A DNA stretch of 64,000 nt from Nonomuraea sp. PA05 (lineage in GTDB: Bacteria; Actinomycetota; Actinomycetes; Streptosporangiales; Streptosporangiaceae). Position numbers and translations under genes: made by a program. The notes beneath the pieces were generated by a model, which saw only the letters and a program-made list of their open reading frames with translations, was not told where the DNA came from and searched no databases. Of this stretch, positions 1-8,159 are shown piece after piece (position 1 is the stretch's first letter; every line of letters begins with the position of its first letter). The DNA is taken from contig NZ_VSEY01000007.1 in the NCBI RefSeq assembly GCF_008086045.1, positions 248,001 through 312,000 on the forward strand. Direction: 5' to 3'.

Positions 1-1
1 G

Positions 2-766
2 GTGATGGGTGAGCCGATCCTGCTCGTGGGCGGTTTCCGCGCGTTGCTGATGCAGGGGCTGCACCCGAGGGCGATGCGCGGCGTGCTGCAGAACTCGGCG
101 CTGATGGATCCGCAGGAGGCCTGGTCCCGGTTCGTACGGACCACCGAGTTCGTCCGCGTCCGCACCTACGGCACGCACGCCGAGGTCGAGCGCGCCGGCC
201 GCCGCGTCCGCAAGATCCACGCCAAGCTGACCGCGCACGACCCCGACACCGGGGCCACCTTCCGCCTCGACGATCCGGAGGCGCTGCGCTGGGTGCACGT
301 GGGCGAGGTCGACTCGTACCTGTCGGTCGCCCGCCGCGCCGGGGTGCGGTTGTCGGACGCGGAGGCCGACTCGTTCGTGGCCGAGTGGCGGCGGGCCGCC
401 GAGGTCGTCGGCCTGGCGCGGGAGGACGTGCCCGGCTCGGTGGCGGAATTGCGCGACTACATCGAGGCCGAACGTCCCGGGCTGCGCTTCGTGCCCGAGG
501 CCGCCCACCCGCTGCGCCTGTCGCTGAACGCCCCGCTGCCGCGCCTGCTCACCCCGCTCAAGCCGGCGATGCCCGCGCTGACGCTGCTGGCGTTCGCGAC
601 GCTGCCGCGCTGGGCCAGGCGGTTGTACGGGCTGCCCGCCACCCCGGTCGAGGACCTGTGGGCCACCGCCACCCTGCGCACCCTGCACACGGGGCTCGGA
701 CTGGTCCCCGGGCACGTGCGCTACAGCCCGGCGGCGCGCCGCGCCCACCGGTTGATGGCCGCCTGA
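2..766 (+). CDS. MpaB/DUF2236-family oxygenase (5' end cut by window)
   Basis: The 254 visible residues match the DUF2236 family (oxygenases related to MpaB and latex-clearing protein Lcp, which bind haem b). Seen directly: an early MQGLHPRA segment of the kind these proteins carry (LLLQxAHPxVA), then a KIHAK histidine and a WVHVGEVDS segment, which correspond to the conserved helices holding the haem-ligand histidines in the family. The frame is open to the window edge and the family usually has residues before the LLVGG segment, so the true start probably lies upstream; the GTG/ATG at the very edge is not trusted. The gene stops about 80 nt before the riboflavin riboswitch and is not part of that operon. 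Substrate unknown. Confidence 0.75.
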   Translation: MMGEPILLVGGFRALLMQGLHPRAMRGVLQNSALMDPQEAWSRFVRTTEFVRVRTYGTHAEVERAGRRVRKIHAKLTAHDPDTGATFRLDDPEALRWVHVGEVDSYLSVARRAGVRLSDAEADSFVAEWRRAAEVVGLAREDVPGSVAELRDYIEAERPGLRFVPEAAHPLRLSLNAPLPRLLTPLKPAMPALTLLAFATLPRWARRLYGLPATPVEDLWATATLRTLHTGLGLVPGHVRYSPAARRAHRLMAA

Positions 767-845
767 AGCGAGCGCTTGGTTGTTTTTCGGGGGGTGGTCG
801 CGTGCTCGGTCATCGGCATGGCAAACTGATAGCAGAAGAGAGCTA

Positions 846-972
846 GCGTGCTCCGGGGTCGGTGAAATTCCGAACCGGCGGTGACAGTCCGCGACCCGGC
901 CGATGCCATCGGCCGGTTGACTCGGTGAAATTCCGGGACCGACGGTTAAAGTCCGGATGGGAGGAAGCGCGC
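846..972 (+). promoter_or_regulatory. FMN riboswitch (RFN element) controlling the rib operon
   Basis: The conserved RFN blocks are present in order: GGTGAAATTCCGAACCGGCGG, AGTCCGCGACCC, a second GGTGAAATTCC, then GACGGTTAAAGTCCGGATGG. The closing P1 stem is visible: GCGTGCT at 846-852 pairs with AGCGCGC at 966-972. The element lies about 120 nt upstream of ribD. FMN binding is expected to repress the five-gene operon. The 973-1090 stretch has GC-rich complementary segments (around GCCCCGG/CCGGGGCCC, 1040-1052) near the ribD ribosome site, so translational as well as transcriptional control is possible; I cannot decide between them. Confidence 0.95.
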
Positions 973-1093
973 GAGGTTGTCCGGCGTCCCAGCCGGGCCG
1001 CCTGCCATGGGTGCACCTGTCGTACTCATGGCGAAATATCCCCCGGGGCCCGCCGTGGCTTGAAGCTACTGGCGAGTAGGAGACCCGGGGTTG

Positions 1094-2353
1094 ATGACAC
1101 CCGTACAGGACGCCGCCCACATGGCGCGCGCCATCGAGCTGGCCGCGCACGGTCACGGCACCACCAGCCCCAACCCCGTCGTGGGCTGCGTCGTGCTCGA
1201 TGCCGCAGGGCAGGTCGCCGGTGAGGGCTTCCACGCGTACGCCGGCGGGCCGCACGCCGAGGTCGTCGCGCTCGCGCAGGCCGGGGAGCGGGCCCGGGGC
1301 GGCACCGCGTACGTGACGCTGGAGCCCTGCGACCACACCGGGCGCACCGGGCCTTGCAGCCGCGCGTTGCTGGCGGCGGGGGTGGCGCGGGTGGTGATCG
1401 CCGTGTCCGATCCCCATCCCAGGGCGGCCGGTGGGGCCGCGCGGCTGCGGGGGCACGGGGTGGCTGTCACGGCCGGGGTGCTGGCCGAGGCGGCTGAGCG
1501 GGGGAACGAGGAGTGGCTGACGTATGTGCGGCTCGGGCGGGCCCATGTGACGTGGAAGTTCGCGGCGACGCTGGACGGGCGGTCGGCGGCTGAGGATGGG
1601 ACCAGTAAGTGGATCACCTCGGCTGAGGCCAGGGAGGATGTGCATCGGCTGCGGGGGGCCGCTGACGCGATCGTCGCCGGGATCGGCACGGTGCTGGCCG
1701 ACGACCCGCAGCTCACCGTCCGCACGGGTGGGCGGCTCGACGGTGCGCTGAGTGGCGGTGCCCTGGACGGCGGTGTCTCGGTGGACGGCGCCGGCGGGCG
1801 TGAGGGCGCTGCGGGCGCTGGAGCGGACGCAGGCGAGGGCGCGGGTGTGGGCCAGGGCGCGGGTGTGGGCCAGGGCGTGGGGGCGGGGGCTGGGCGGCGG
1901 ATGCCGTTGCGGGTCGTGGTCGATCCCGACGCCCGCACACCCCCGTCCGCCCGCGTCCTGGACGACCAGGCCCCCACGCTCATCGCCGTAGCCGACGACG
2001 CGGACACCGACCTCAAGGCCGACCTCCTGCGCCTGCCCCGCCACGACCAGGGTCTCGACCTGGAAGCCCTCCTGCGCGAGCTGGCCGCGCGCGACGTGGT
2101 GAGCGTGTTCCTGGAGGGCGGCCCGACGCTGGCCGGTTCGTTCGTGCGGCATGGGCTGGTCGACCGGGTGGTGGCGTATCTGGCGCCGGCGTTGCTGGGT
2201 ACAGGGCGGGCGGCGCTGGGCGCGGCAGGGGTGGGGACGATCGGCGAGCTCCACCGCCTGAAATTTGACGAAATTTCCCCTATTGGGCCGGATCTGCGGC
2301 TTGTTGCCCGGCCCTCCCCCACACCAGGCACTCAACCAGGCAGGGAGAAGTGA
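1094..2353 (+). CDS. ribD: Bifunctional pyrimidine deaminase/reductase RibD
   Basis: RibD carries out steps 2 and 3 of riboflavin synthesis: deamination of the diaminopyrimidine from GTP cyclohydrolase II, then NADPH reduction of the ribosyl side chain. The N-terminal deaminase domain shows HAE (residues 54-56) and PCDHTGRTGPC (78-88), the zinc and catalytic ligands. The reductase domain begins near residue 150 (TWKFAATLDGRSA) and contains FLEGGPTLAGSF. Residues 212-267 are a Gly/Ala/Asp low-complexity insertion absent from ordinary RibD, which explains a length of 419 against about 360. Start: ATG 1094 with AGGAG at 1078-1082; a TTG directly before it (1091) is also possible. It overlaps ribE by one base. 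Confidence 0.95.
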   Translation: MTPVQDAAHMARAIELAAHGHGTTSPNPVVGCVVLDAAGQVAGEGFHAYAGGPHAEVVALAQAGERARGGTAYVTLEPCDHTGRTGPCSRALLAAGVARVVIAVSDPHPRAAGGAARLRGHGVAVTAGVLAEAAERGNEEWLTYVRLGRAHVTWKFAATLDGRSAAEDGTSKWITSAEAREDVHRLRGAADAIVAGIGTVLADDPQLTVRTGGRLDGALSGGALDGGVSVDGAGGREGAAGAGADAGEGAGVGQGAGVGQGVGAGAGRRMPLRVVVDPDARTPPSARVLDDQAPTLIAVADDADTDLKADLLRLPRHDQGLDLEALLRELAARDVVSVFLEGGPTLAGSFVRHGLVDRVVAYLAPALLGTGRAALGAAGVGTIGELHRLKFDEISPIGPDLRLVARPSPTPGTQPGREK

Positions 2354-2943
2354 TGTTCACCGGAATCATTGAGGAAAAGGGCGAAGTGGTGGCCATCGAG
2401 CAGGCGGGCGGCGGCGCCCTGCTGTCGGTGCGCGGCCCGATCGTCACCTCCGACGCCAAGCACGGCGACTCGATCGCCGTCAACGGCGTGTGCCTCACGG
2501 TCGTCGAGGTCAAGGACGACGTGTTCACCGTGGACGTGATCAGGGAGTCGCTGGACCGCAGCTCGCTGGGCGGCCTCGCCGAGGGCTCCGCCGTGAACCT
2601 GGAGCGCGCCGTGCGCGCCGACCAGCGGCTCGGCGGCCACATCGTGCAGGGCCACGTGGACGGCACGGCGGTCCTGCTGTCCCGCGACCCCGGCGAGAGC
2701 TGGGACGACCTGCGCTTCTCCCTGCCGGGGCCGATCGCCCCCTACGTGGCGGAGAAGGGGTCGATCGCCATCGACGGAATCAGCCTGACGGTGACGACGG
2801 TTGACGACGACAGCTTCGGCGTGAGTCTCATCCCGACGACGCTGAAGCTCACCACGATGGGCGAGCGGCAGGTGGGTGACGTGGTCAACATCGAGGTGGA
2901 CGTGATCGCGAAGTATGTGGAGAGGCTGGTGGTCAGGCAATGA
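2353..2943 (+). CDS. ribE: Riboflavin synthase alpha subunit
   Basis: The enzyme converts two molecules of 6,7-dimethyl-8-ribityllumazine into riboflavin plus the pyrimidine substrate. The 196-residue length is normal and it has the two lumazine-binding repeats: an N-terminal MFTGIIEEKG motif with NGVCLTV, and in the second half GHVDGTA and DGISLTVT. ATG 2353 overlaps the ribD stop (TGATG) and is preceded by AGGGAG, so translation is coupled. It is often named ribE in actinobacteria and ribC in others; the naming varies but the function is clear. Confidence 0.96.
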   Translation: MFTGIIEEKGEVVAIEQAGGGALLSVRGPIVTSDAKHGDSIAVNGVCLTVVEVKDDVFTVDVIRESLDRSSLGGLAEGSAVNLERAVRADQRLGGHIVQGHVDGTAVLLSRDPGESWDDLRFSLPGPIAPYVAEKGSIAIDGISLTVTTVDDDSFGVSLIPTTLKLTTMGERQVGDVVNIEVDVIAKYVERLVVRQ

Positions 2944-3602
2944 ACTGGCTCAATGCCGGGTTCGACGTTTTCGACACGCATGTCCTGTGGACCGACCTGG
3001 TGGGCAACATCCTCGCCCTGGCCACGGTCCTGTTCGCCATGCGCAAGTCGATGTGGACGTGGCCGGTGCAGTTCGCCGGGGCGGTGCTGCTGTTCGCCGC
3101 TTCGATCAACGCGCACGTCACGGGTAACGCGCTGAAGCAGGTGCTGTTCGCGGGCCTGGCGGTCTACGGCTGGTGGGCGTGGCGGCGCGGCACGCAGGAC
3201 GGCAAGCAACTGGCCGTAAGGCCCGCCCAGTGGTGGGAACGGTCGATGCTGGTCGGCGTCATGCTGGTGGGCACGGTCGTGATCGGGGCGCTGTTCTACG
3301 TGACGGGCCTGTCGTGGGGCGCCGCGGTGCCGGGCGTCAAGGGCATGCTGCTGGTGGCGGCCGACGCCTACATCTTCGTCGGCAGCGCGGCCGCGACCTG
3401 GGCGCAGGGCAGGGCGCTGGTGGACTTCTGGATCGTGTGGGTGGCGGTGGACCTGGTCGGGGTGCCGCTGGCGTTCAGTTCGGGATTGGTGGTGTCCGGA
3501 GCCGTGTACGGAGTCTTCTTCGTCCTGGTCTTGGTTGGTTTCGTGAAATGGCTGCGTGAGTACCGCACGGGGCCCCTGGCGGTGCCGGCGGTGGCGCGGT
3601 GA
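2940..3602 (+). CDS. ribM: PnuC-like riboflavin transporter (RibM/PnuX type)
   Basis: A 220-residue integral membrane protein with about seven hydrophobic helices and the PnuC-family aromatic segment YGWWAWRRG. PnuC proteins are facilitators for nicotinamide riboside, but homologues embedded in FMN-riboswitch operons (PnuX in corynebacteria, RibM in Streptomyces davaonensis) import riboflavin. Its place between ribE and ribBA under the FMN riboswitch makes riboflavin uptake the best inference. It overlaps ribE by 4 nt (ATGA) and ribBA by 4 nt (GTGA). Nothing in the sequence alone fixes the substrate. Confidence 0.88.
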   Translation: MNWLNAGFDVFDTHVLWTDLVGNILALATVLFAMRKSMWTWPVQFAGAVLLFAASINAHVTGNALKQVLFAGLAVYGWWAWRRGTQDGKQLAVRPAQWWERSMLVGVMLVGTVVIGALFYVTGLSWGAAVPGVKGMLLVAADAYIFVGSAAATWAQGRALVDFWIVWVAVDLVGVPLAFSSGLVVSGAVYGVFFVLVLVGFVKWLREYRTGPLAVPAVAR

Positions 3603-4816
3603 GCGACATCAAGCTCGACCCGATCGAGCGCGCGATCGAGGACATCCGCAACGGCAAGCCCGTGGTCGTGGTGGACGACGCCAACCGGGAGAACGAGGGC
3701 GACCTCATCTTCGCCGCGGCGAAGGCCACGCCGGAGCTGTGCACGTTCACCATCAGGCACACCAGCGGCATGATCTGCGTGGCCATGGAGGGCAAGGAGC
3801 TCGACCGGCTGGGCCTGCCGCTGATGGTGTTCCACAACAAGGAGCGCATGCGCACGGCGTACACGATCACCGTGGACGCCCGCGACGGCGTCAGCACGGG
3901 CATCTCGGCGGCCGACCGGGCCAGGACCATCCGCACGCTCGCCGACTCGGCGACCGAGCCGAACGAGCTGGTCCGCCCCGGTCACGTCTTCCCGCTGCGT
4001 TACCACGAGGGCGGCGTGCTGGCCCGGCGCGGCCACACCGAGGCGGCGGTCGACCTGTCCAGGCTGGCCGGGCTGTCGGCGGCCGGCGCGCTGGCCGAGG
4101 TGGTGAACGACGACGGCACCATGGCCAGGCTGCCGGAGCTGCGCCGCTTCGCCGACGAGCACGATCTGGCGCTCGTCTCCATCGAGCAGCTCGTCGACTA
4201 CCGGCGGCGGGCCGAGAGCATGGTCACCAGGGTAGCCGAGACGCGGCTGCCGAACACGTACGGGATGTGGCGGGCGTTCGGTTACGCCAGCGCGCTCGAC
4301 GGCGGCGAGCACGTCGCGCTCGTCTTCGGTGACCTGGACGACGGCGAGAACGTGCTGGTCAGGGCGCACTCGGAGTGCCTGACGGGCGACGTGTTCGGGT
4401 CGATGCGCTGCGACTGCGGGGTGCAGCTCGACAACGCCATGTCGGCCATCGCGCAGGAGGGCCGCGGTGTGGTCGTGTACCTGCGCGGGCACGAGGGCAG
4501 GGGGATCGGCCTGCTGGCCAAGCTGAAGGCCTACAGCCTCCAGGACAACGGCAGCGACACCGTGGACGCCAACCTGGAGCTGGGGCTGCCGGTGGACGCG
4601 CGGGAGTTCTCCAACGCGGGGCAGATCCTGGCCGATCTCGGGGTGAAGTCGATCCGGCTGCTCACCAACAACCCGGCCAAGCTCAAGGGCATGGACGGGT
4701 ACGGCATCAAGGTTCTGGGCCGCGAGCCCATGCCCGTGGCGATGAACCCGTACAACGAGCGGTACTTGCAGGCCAAGCGCGAACGCCTCGGCCACGACAT
4801 CTCTGAGGCTTCATGA
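3599..4816 (+). CDS. ribBA: DHBP synthase / GTP cyclohydrolase II fusion
   Basis: Provides both precursors of riboflavin. The N-terminal half (about 1-205) is 3,4-dihydroxy-2-butanone 4-phosphate synthase, shown by [15 protein letters not shown], the HTSGMICV segment and RPGHVFPL...GHTEAAVDL. The C-terminal half is GTP cyclohydrolase II, with the zinc cysteines in SECL and MRCDCG (near residues 260, 271, 273), [12 protein letters not shown] and TNNPAKLKG. The 405-residue length is typical. GTG 3599 overlaps the transporter stop. The gene ends inside the first unit of a 16-bp repeat array leading to ribH. Confidence 0.96.
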   Translation: MSDIKLDPIERAIEDIRNGKPVVVVDDANRENEGDLIFAAAKATPELCTFTIRHTSGMICVAMEGKELDRLGLPLMVFHNKERMRTAYTITVDARDGVSTGISAADRARTIRTLADSATEPNELVRPGHVFPLRYHEGGVLARRGHTEAAVDLSRLAGLSAAGALAEVVNDDGTMARLPELRRFADEHDLALVSIEQLVDYRRRAESMVTRVAETRLPNTYGMWRAFGYASALDGGEHVALVFGDLDDGENVLVRAHSECLTGDVFGSMRCDCGVQLDNAMSAIAQEGRGVVVYLRGHEGRGIGLLAKLKAYSLQDNGSDTVDANLELGLPVDAREFSNAGQILADLGVKSIRLLTNNPAKLKGMDGYGIKVLGREPMPVAMNPYNERYLQAKRERLGHDISEAS

Positions 4817-4910
4817 ACGAGGAGCCGAATGAGCGAGGAGCCGGATGAGCGAGGAGCCGGATGAGCGAGGAGCCGGATGAGCGAGGAGAGCGAATGAGAG
4901 GGGAGTGCGC
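4813..4910 (+). repeat. Tandem 16-bp repeats each carrying an SD-like GAGGAG and an ATG
   Basis: Six units begin at 4813, 4829, 4845, 4861, 4877 and 4894; the consensus is ATGAGCGAGGAGCCGG, with units 2-4 nearly identical and the last two drifting to 17 bp. A seventh, shorter copy is the start of ribH itself (ATGAGCGGGG at 4911). Every unit contains GAGGAG followed by an ATG. Because 16 is not a multiple of three, successive ATGs fall in different frames; the one in frame with ribH (4845) meets a TGA at 4878. The array therefore looks like a duplicated ribosome-binding/start module rather than an extension of the protein. Confidence 0.85.
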
Positions 4911-5378
4911 ATGAGCGGGGAAGGACGGCCGGGCGTCGCGGCGCCCGACGCGTCGGGGCTGACGGTGGGCGTGGTGGCGGCGAGCTGGCACGCCAAGATC
5001 ACCGACCAGCTCGTCTCGCGGGCCGTGCAGGCCTGCGACGACAGCGGCGCCAGCGCGACCGTGGTGCGGGTGGCGGGCTCGCTGGAGATCCCGGTGGTGG
5101 CCCAGGCCCTGGCCCGCCGCTGCGACGCGGTGGTGGCGCTGGGCGCGGTCATCCGCGGCGAGACGGCCCACTTCGAGTACGTGTGCGACTCCGTGACGTC
5201 GGGTCTGACCAGGATCTCGCTGGACGAGGAGACGCCGATCGGCAACGGCGTGCTCACCTGCGAGAACCTGGACCAGGCGGTCGATCGCTCCGGCCTGCCG
5301 GGCAGCAAGGAGGACAAGGGGTACGAGTCGACCATCGCCGCGCTCGAGACCGCCCTCCTCCTGAGGACCCTGGCCTGA
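4911..5378 (+). CDS. ribH: 6,7-dimethyl-8-ribityllumazine synthase
   Basis: Condenses the ribitylaminopyrimidine with dihydroxybutanone phosphate, the penultimate riboflavin step; usually forms pentamers or icosahedral shells. Motifs: VRVAGSLEIPVVAQ, GAVIRGETAHFEYV (with the catalytic His) and TPIGNGVLTCENLDQA. The 155-residue length is normal. The start is ATG 4911 with GAGGGGAG just upstream; an in-frame GTG at 4905 is less likely because it sits within that ribosome site. Last gene of the riboswitch-controlled operon; spacing from ribBA is unusual because of the intervening repeat array. Confidence 0.95.
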   Translation: MSGEGRPGVAAPDASGLTVGVVAASWHAKITDQLVSRAVQACDDSGASATVVRVAGSLEIPVVAQALARRCDAVVALGAVIRGETAHFEYVCDSVTSGLTRISLDEETPIGNGVLTCENLDQAVDRSGLPGSKEDKGYESTIAALETALLLRTLA

Positions 5379-5397
5379 CCTACGGTAGGTTCTCCTC

Positions 5398-5850
5398 GTG
5401 CCAGAGCCCGTATCCCCTCCGCCCCTGCCCGTCACCTGGCGTCCGCGCCGGGGCCGCGTCGTCGCCTACGGCTTCGCGGTCGTGATCGTGCTGGGGGCGG
5501 TGGTGATGGCGGTCCTCATCGCGCAGCCGTTCAAGCTGCCCGACCGGGTGGCGATCGTGGCGTTCGGCTGCGCGGTGGCCTGGGTGCTGCATCTGCTGGG
5601 GCGGGTGCGGGTGGAGGCCGACGACGAGGGCCTCACGATCGTCAACGCGATGCGTACGCAGCGGGTGACGTGGCCGGAGGTGCTGGAGGTCACGATGGTG
5701 ACGGGTGATCCGTGGCCGCGGCTCGACCTGTCCGACGGGCGTACGGTCAGCGCCATGGGGATCCAGGGCTCGGAGAAGGCCTTCGCCCGTCAGGCCACGG
5801 CCGAGCTGCGGGCGCTGATCAGGGAGCGCGGCGAGGCGCGGGAGAGCTAG
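5398..5850 (+). CDS. Small PH-domain membrane protein
   Basis: A 150-residue protein with two hydrophobic helices (about 22-43 and 50-68), followed by a beta-rich segment (VRVEADDEGLTIVNAMRTQRVTWPEV) of the bacterial PH/YcxB-like type. Such proteins are common in actinobacteria and have no general function. The start GTG 5398 has no Shine-Dalgarno; TAGGTT at 5386-5391 lies 6 nt upstream, so the mRNA is probably leaderless and the gene is transcribed apart from ribH. Its TAG stop overlaps the stop of the convergent next gene (CTAG). Confidence 0.8.
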   Translation: MPEPVSPPPLPVTWRPRRGRVVAYGFAVVIVLGAVVMAVLIAQPFKLPDRVAIVAFGCAVAWVLHLLGRVRVEADDEGLTIVNAMRTQRVTWPEVLEVTMVTGDPWPRLDLSDGRTVSAMGIQGSEKAFARQATAELRALIRERGEARES

Positions 5851-6095
5851 CCCGGCTCGGCGAACAGCTCCTCGACCGTGTCGACGGTGAGGATGCGGAT
5901 CAGCCATTGCTGCAGGAGCTCGAGGTCCTCGCAGGCGGCGATGGCCTCCCACTTCTCCTGGCTGATCCACAGGAAGCGCGTCTGCAGGGCGACGTCGATC
6001 GCTCTGCGGGCCGCGGTGATCTTCCGCTGCTCTCTCGTTGCCGGGGATACGTGGTGGTCGTCCCACGACTCCGGCATGCCTGGGGGTACGGGCAC
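5847..6095 (-). CDS. Small conserved-looking hypothetical protein
   Basis: 82 residues, mostly helical and mildly acidic at the end (ILTVDTVEELFAEPG). I do not recognise the family. The start is GTG 6095, preceded on the minus strand by GAGAGGA at a suitable distance. Codon usage is normal for the window: GC-rich third positions and no stop in a natural-looking helix-rich product. It faces the PH-domain gene tail to tail with overlapping stop codons and is divergent from the following ATPase operon, sharing a short intergenic region that contains an imperfect inverted repeat at 6147-6170. Confidence 0.65.
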   Translation of the reverse strand: MPVPPGMPESWDDHHVSPATREQRKITAARRAIDVALQTRFLWISQEKWEAIAACEDLELLQQWLIRILTVDTVEELFAEPG

Positions 6096-6146
6096 GCCTT
6101 GTCGTCCTCTCGCTCGGTGATCAGGAGCTTACCTGGTGTGATGGTC

Positions 6147-6170
6147 GCTTCGGGCGAATATCGCCGAAGC
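6147..6170. promoter_or_regulatory. Imperfect inverted repeat in a divergent promoter region
   Basis: GCTTCGGGCGA at 6147-6157 and TCGCCGAAGC at 6161-6170 are complementary apart from one extra G, separated by ATA. The site lies between the divergent small gene (start 6095) and the MoxR-like ATPase gene (start 6194), so it may be an operator. TAGCCT at 6182-6187, 6 nt before GTG 6194, is the likely -10 of the plus-strand operon. Confidence 0.4.
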
Positions 6171-6193
6171 GGGTGTCGACGTAGCCTGGGAGC

Positions 6194-7084
6194 GTGCTGC
6201 GGCGGACAATCAGGGCAATGGACATCGAGTCGCCGGAGAAGCTCATCGAGCTTCTCGACCGGCACGCCTACCTGGCCGACGAGGGCCTGGCCACGGCCGC
6301 CTTCCTCGCGCTGCGGATGGGGCGGCCGCTCTTCCTCGAAGGGGAGGCGGGGGTCGGCAAGACAGAGCTGGCCAAGACGCTCGCCGCGCTGCTGAAGGCG
6401 CCCCTCATCAGACTGCAGTGCTACGAGGGACTGGACGCCGCCCAGGCGCTGTACGACTGGGACTTCGCCCGCCAGCTCCTGCATCTCAAGGCCGCGGAGG
6501 CGGCCGGGATCACGGACGTGAGCAGGCTGGAGGGGGAGATCTACGACCGCAGGTTCCTCATCGCCAGGCCGCTGCTGAAGGCGATCGAGACGCAGCCGAG
6601 CGTGCTGCTGGTGGACGAGATCGACCGGGCCGACGACGAGTTCGAGGCGTTCCTGCTGGAGGTGCTGTCGGACTTCACCATCTCGATCCCCGAGCTGGGC
6701 ACGGTCAAGGCCAGGACGCCGCCGGTGGTCGTGGTCACCTCGAACAGGACGCGCGAGGTGCACGACGCGCTCAAGCGGCGCTGCCTCTACCACTGGCTGG
6801 AGCACCCCGACTTCGACCGAGAGGTGGCCATCCTGCTGCGGCGGCTGCCCGGCTGCACCGAGACGCTGGCCACACAGGTGGCGCGGGCGGCCGAGCGGCT
6901 GCGGCAGGCCGACCTGGTCAAGCCGCCCGGCGTGGCCGAGACGCTCGACTGGACGGAGGCGCTGCTGACGCTGGGCGCCACGGAGCTCGACCCCGGCCGG
7001 GCCGCCGCCACGCTGGGCGCGGCGCTGAAGTACCGGGAGGACGTGGCGGCGGTGATCGGCAACGGGCTGCTGTCCCATGGATGA
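6194..7084 (+). CDS. MoxR/CoxD-type AAA+ ATPase
   Basis: 296-residue AAA+ ATPase with Walker A GEAGVGKT (about 50-57), Walker B VLLVDEID (137-144), and VVVTSNRTREVHDALKRRC containing sensor 1 and the arginine finger region. Together with the next three genes it matches the coxD-coxE-coxF accessory set that inserts sulfur/copper or otherwise matures molybdenum hydroxylases such as CO dehydrogenase. I use GTG 6194 because TAGCCT lies 6 nt upstream (leaderless pattern); ATG 6218, giving MDIESPEKL, aligns with the usual family N-terminus and is a real alternative. It overlaps the VWA gene by 8 nt. Confidence 0.85.
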   Translation: MLRRTIRAMDIESPEKLIELLDRHAYLADEGLATAAFLALRMGRPLFLEGEAGVGKTELAKTLAALLKAPLIRLQCYEGLDAAQALYDWDFARQLLHLKAAEAAGITDVSRLEGEIYDRRFLIARPLLKAIETQPSVLLVDEIDRADDEFEAFLLEVLSDFTISIPELGTVKARTPPVVVVTSNRTREVHDALKRRCLYHWLEHPDFDREVAILLRRLPGCTETLATQVARAAERLRQADLVKPPGVAETLDWTEALLTLGATELDPGRAAATLGAALKYREDVAAVIGNGLLSHG

Positions 7085-8159
7085 GCTCGCCGCCACCATG
7101 ACGGGGTTCGCCAGGACGCTGCGCGCGGCGGGCGTCGCGGCCGACCACGAGCGTACGCAGAACCTGCTCAGGGCGCTCGACCACCTCGACGTGACCGATC
7201 AGCGCGAGGTGTACTGGGCCGGGCGGCTGACGTTGTGCGCCACCCCCGACGACCTGCCCCGCTACGACCGCTGCTTCGCCGCGTACTTCGGCGGCAGGAA
7301 GGCGGTGCTGTCGCGGACGGCGACCACGAGCGTCACCAGGCACCTGGCCGAGCGGCAGGGCGACGACGGCGACGAGGGCGGCGACGACGACGGCACGGCG
7401 GCCCCCGCGACCGCCAGCCGGATCGAGGTGCTGCGGCACCGGGACGTCGCCAGGCTCACCGAGGCCGAGCGGGCGGAGGTGCACCGCATGATGGCGCTGC
7501 TGAAGGGCGGCCGGGCGCGCCGGCGGTCGCGGCGCTTCGAGAGCGCCCACCGGGGCGCCCTGGACCAGCGCCGCACCATCCGCGACGCGCTCAGGAAGGG
7601 CGAGGTGGCCAGGCTCCGCCACCGCAGGCACACCACCAGGCCGCGCACGGTGGTGATGTTCGTGGACGTCAGCGGCTCGATGGCCCCCTACGCCGAGACC
7701 CTGCTGCGCTTCGCCCACGCCCTGGTCAGGAGCGAGCCGAGGGCCACCAGGGTCTACTCGGTCGGCACCCGGCTGACCCCGATCACCGCCGAGCTGCGCC
7801 ACCGCGACCCGGGCACCGCGCTGAACGAGGTGTCCAAGGTCGTGCCCGACTGGAGCGGCGGCACCCGGCTGGGTGAGGAGCTCAAGGAGTTCCTCGCCCG
7901 GTTCAGCGCGCGGGGCGCGATAGCGTTGATCGCCTCGGACGGGTGGGAACGCGGCGACCCCGGGCTGCTGGGCGCCCAGATGGCCAGGCTGGCCAGGCAG
8001 GCGTACCGGGTGATCTGGGTCAACCCGCACAAGGGGTATGCGGACTACCAGCCGCTCACGGGCGGCATGCGGGCCGCCCTGCCCCATCTCGACGATCTGG
8101 TGGCCGGGCACAGCCTGGCCGCCTTCGAGCGACTAAGCGAAAGGCTCGCCCATGCGTGA
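7077..8159 (+). CDS. VWA-domain protein, CoxE-like
   Basis: 360 residues. The C-terminal half is a von Willebrand A domain with the metal-ion-dependent adhesion site DVSGSM near residue 196, followed by IALIASDGWERGD. The N-terminal half is helical and contains an acidic stretch (DDGDEGGDDDG). MoxR-type ATPases act with VWA partners on metalloenzymes; the CoxD/CoxE pair matures the Mo-Cu site of CO dehydrogenase. ATG 7077 overlaps the ATPase gene and the stop overlaps xdhC, so the three genes are translated together. Confidence 0.85.
   Translation: MDELAATMTGFARTLRAAGVAADHERTQNLLRALDHLDVTDQREVYWAGRLTLCATPDDLPRYDRCFAAYFGGRKAVLSRTATTSVTRHLAERQGDDGDEGGDDDGTAAPATASRIEVLRHRDVARLTEAERAEVHRMMALLKGGRARRRSRRFESAHRGALDQRRTIRDALRKGEVARLRHRRHTTRPRTVVMFVDVSGSMAPYAETLLRFAHALVRSEPRATRVYSVGTRLTPITAELRHRDPGTALNEVSKVVPDWSGGTRLGEELKEFLARFSARGAIALIASDGWERGDPGLLGAQMARLARQAYRVIWVNPHKGYADYQPLTGGMRAALPHLDDLVAGHSLAAFERLSERLAHA

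Noticed and set aside
862..1224. Open frame across the riboswitch
   Set aside because: It lies on the RFN element and overlaps ribD in another frame.
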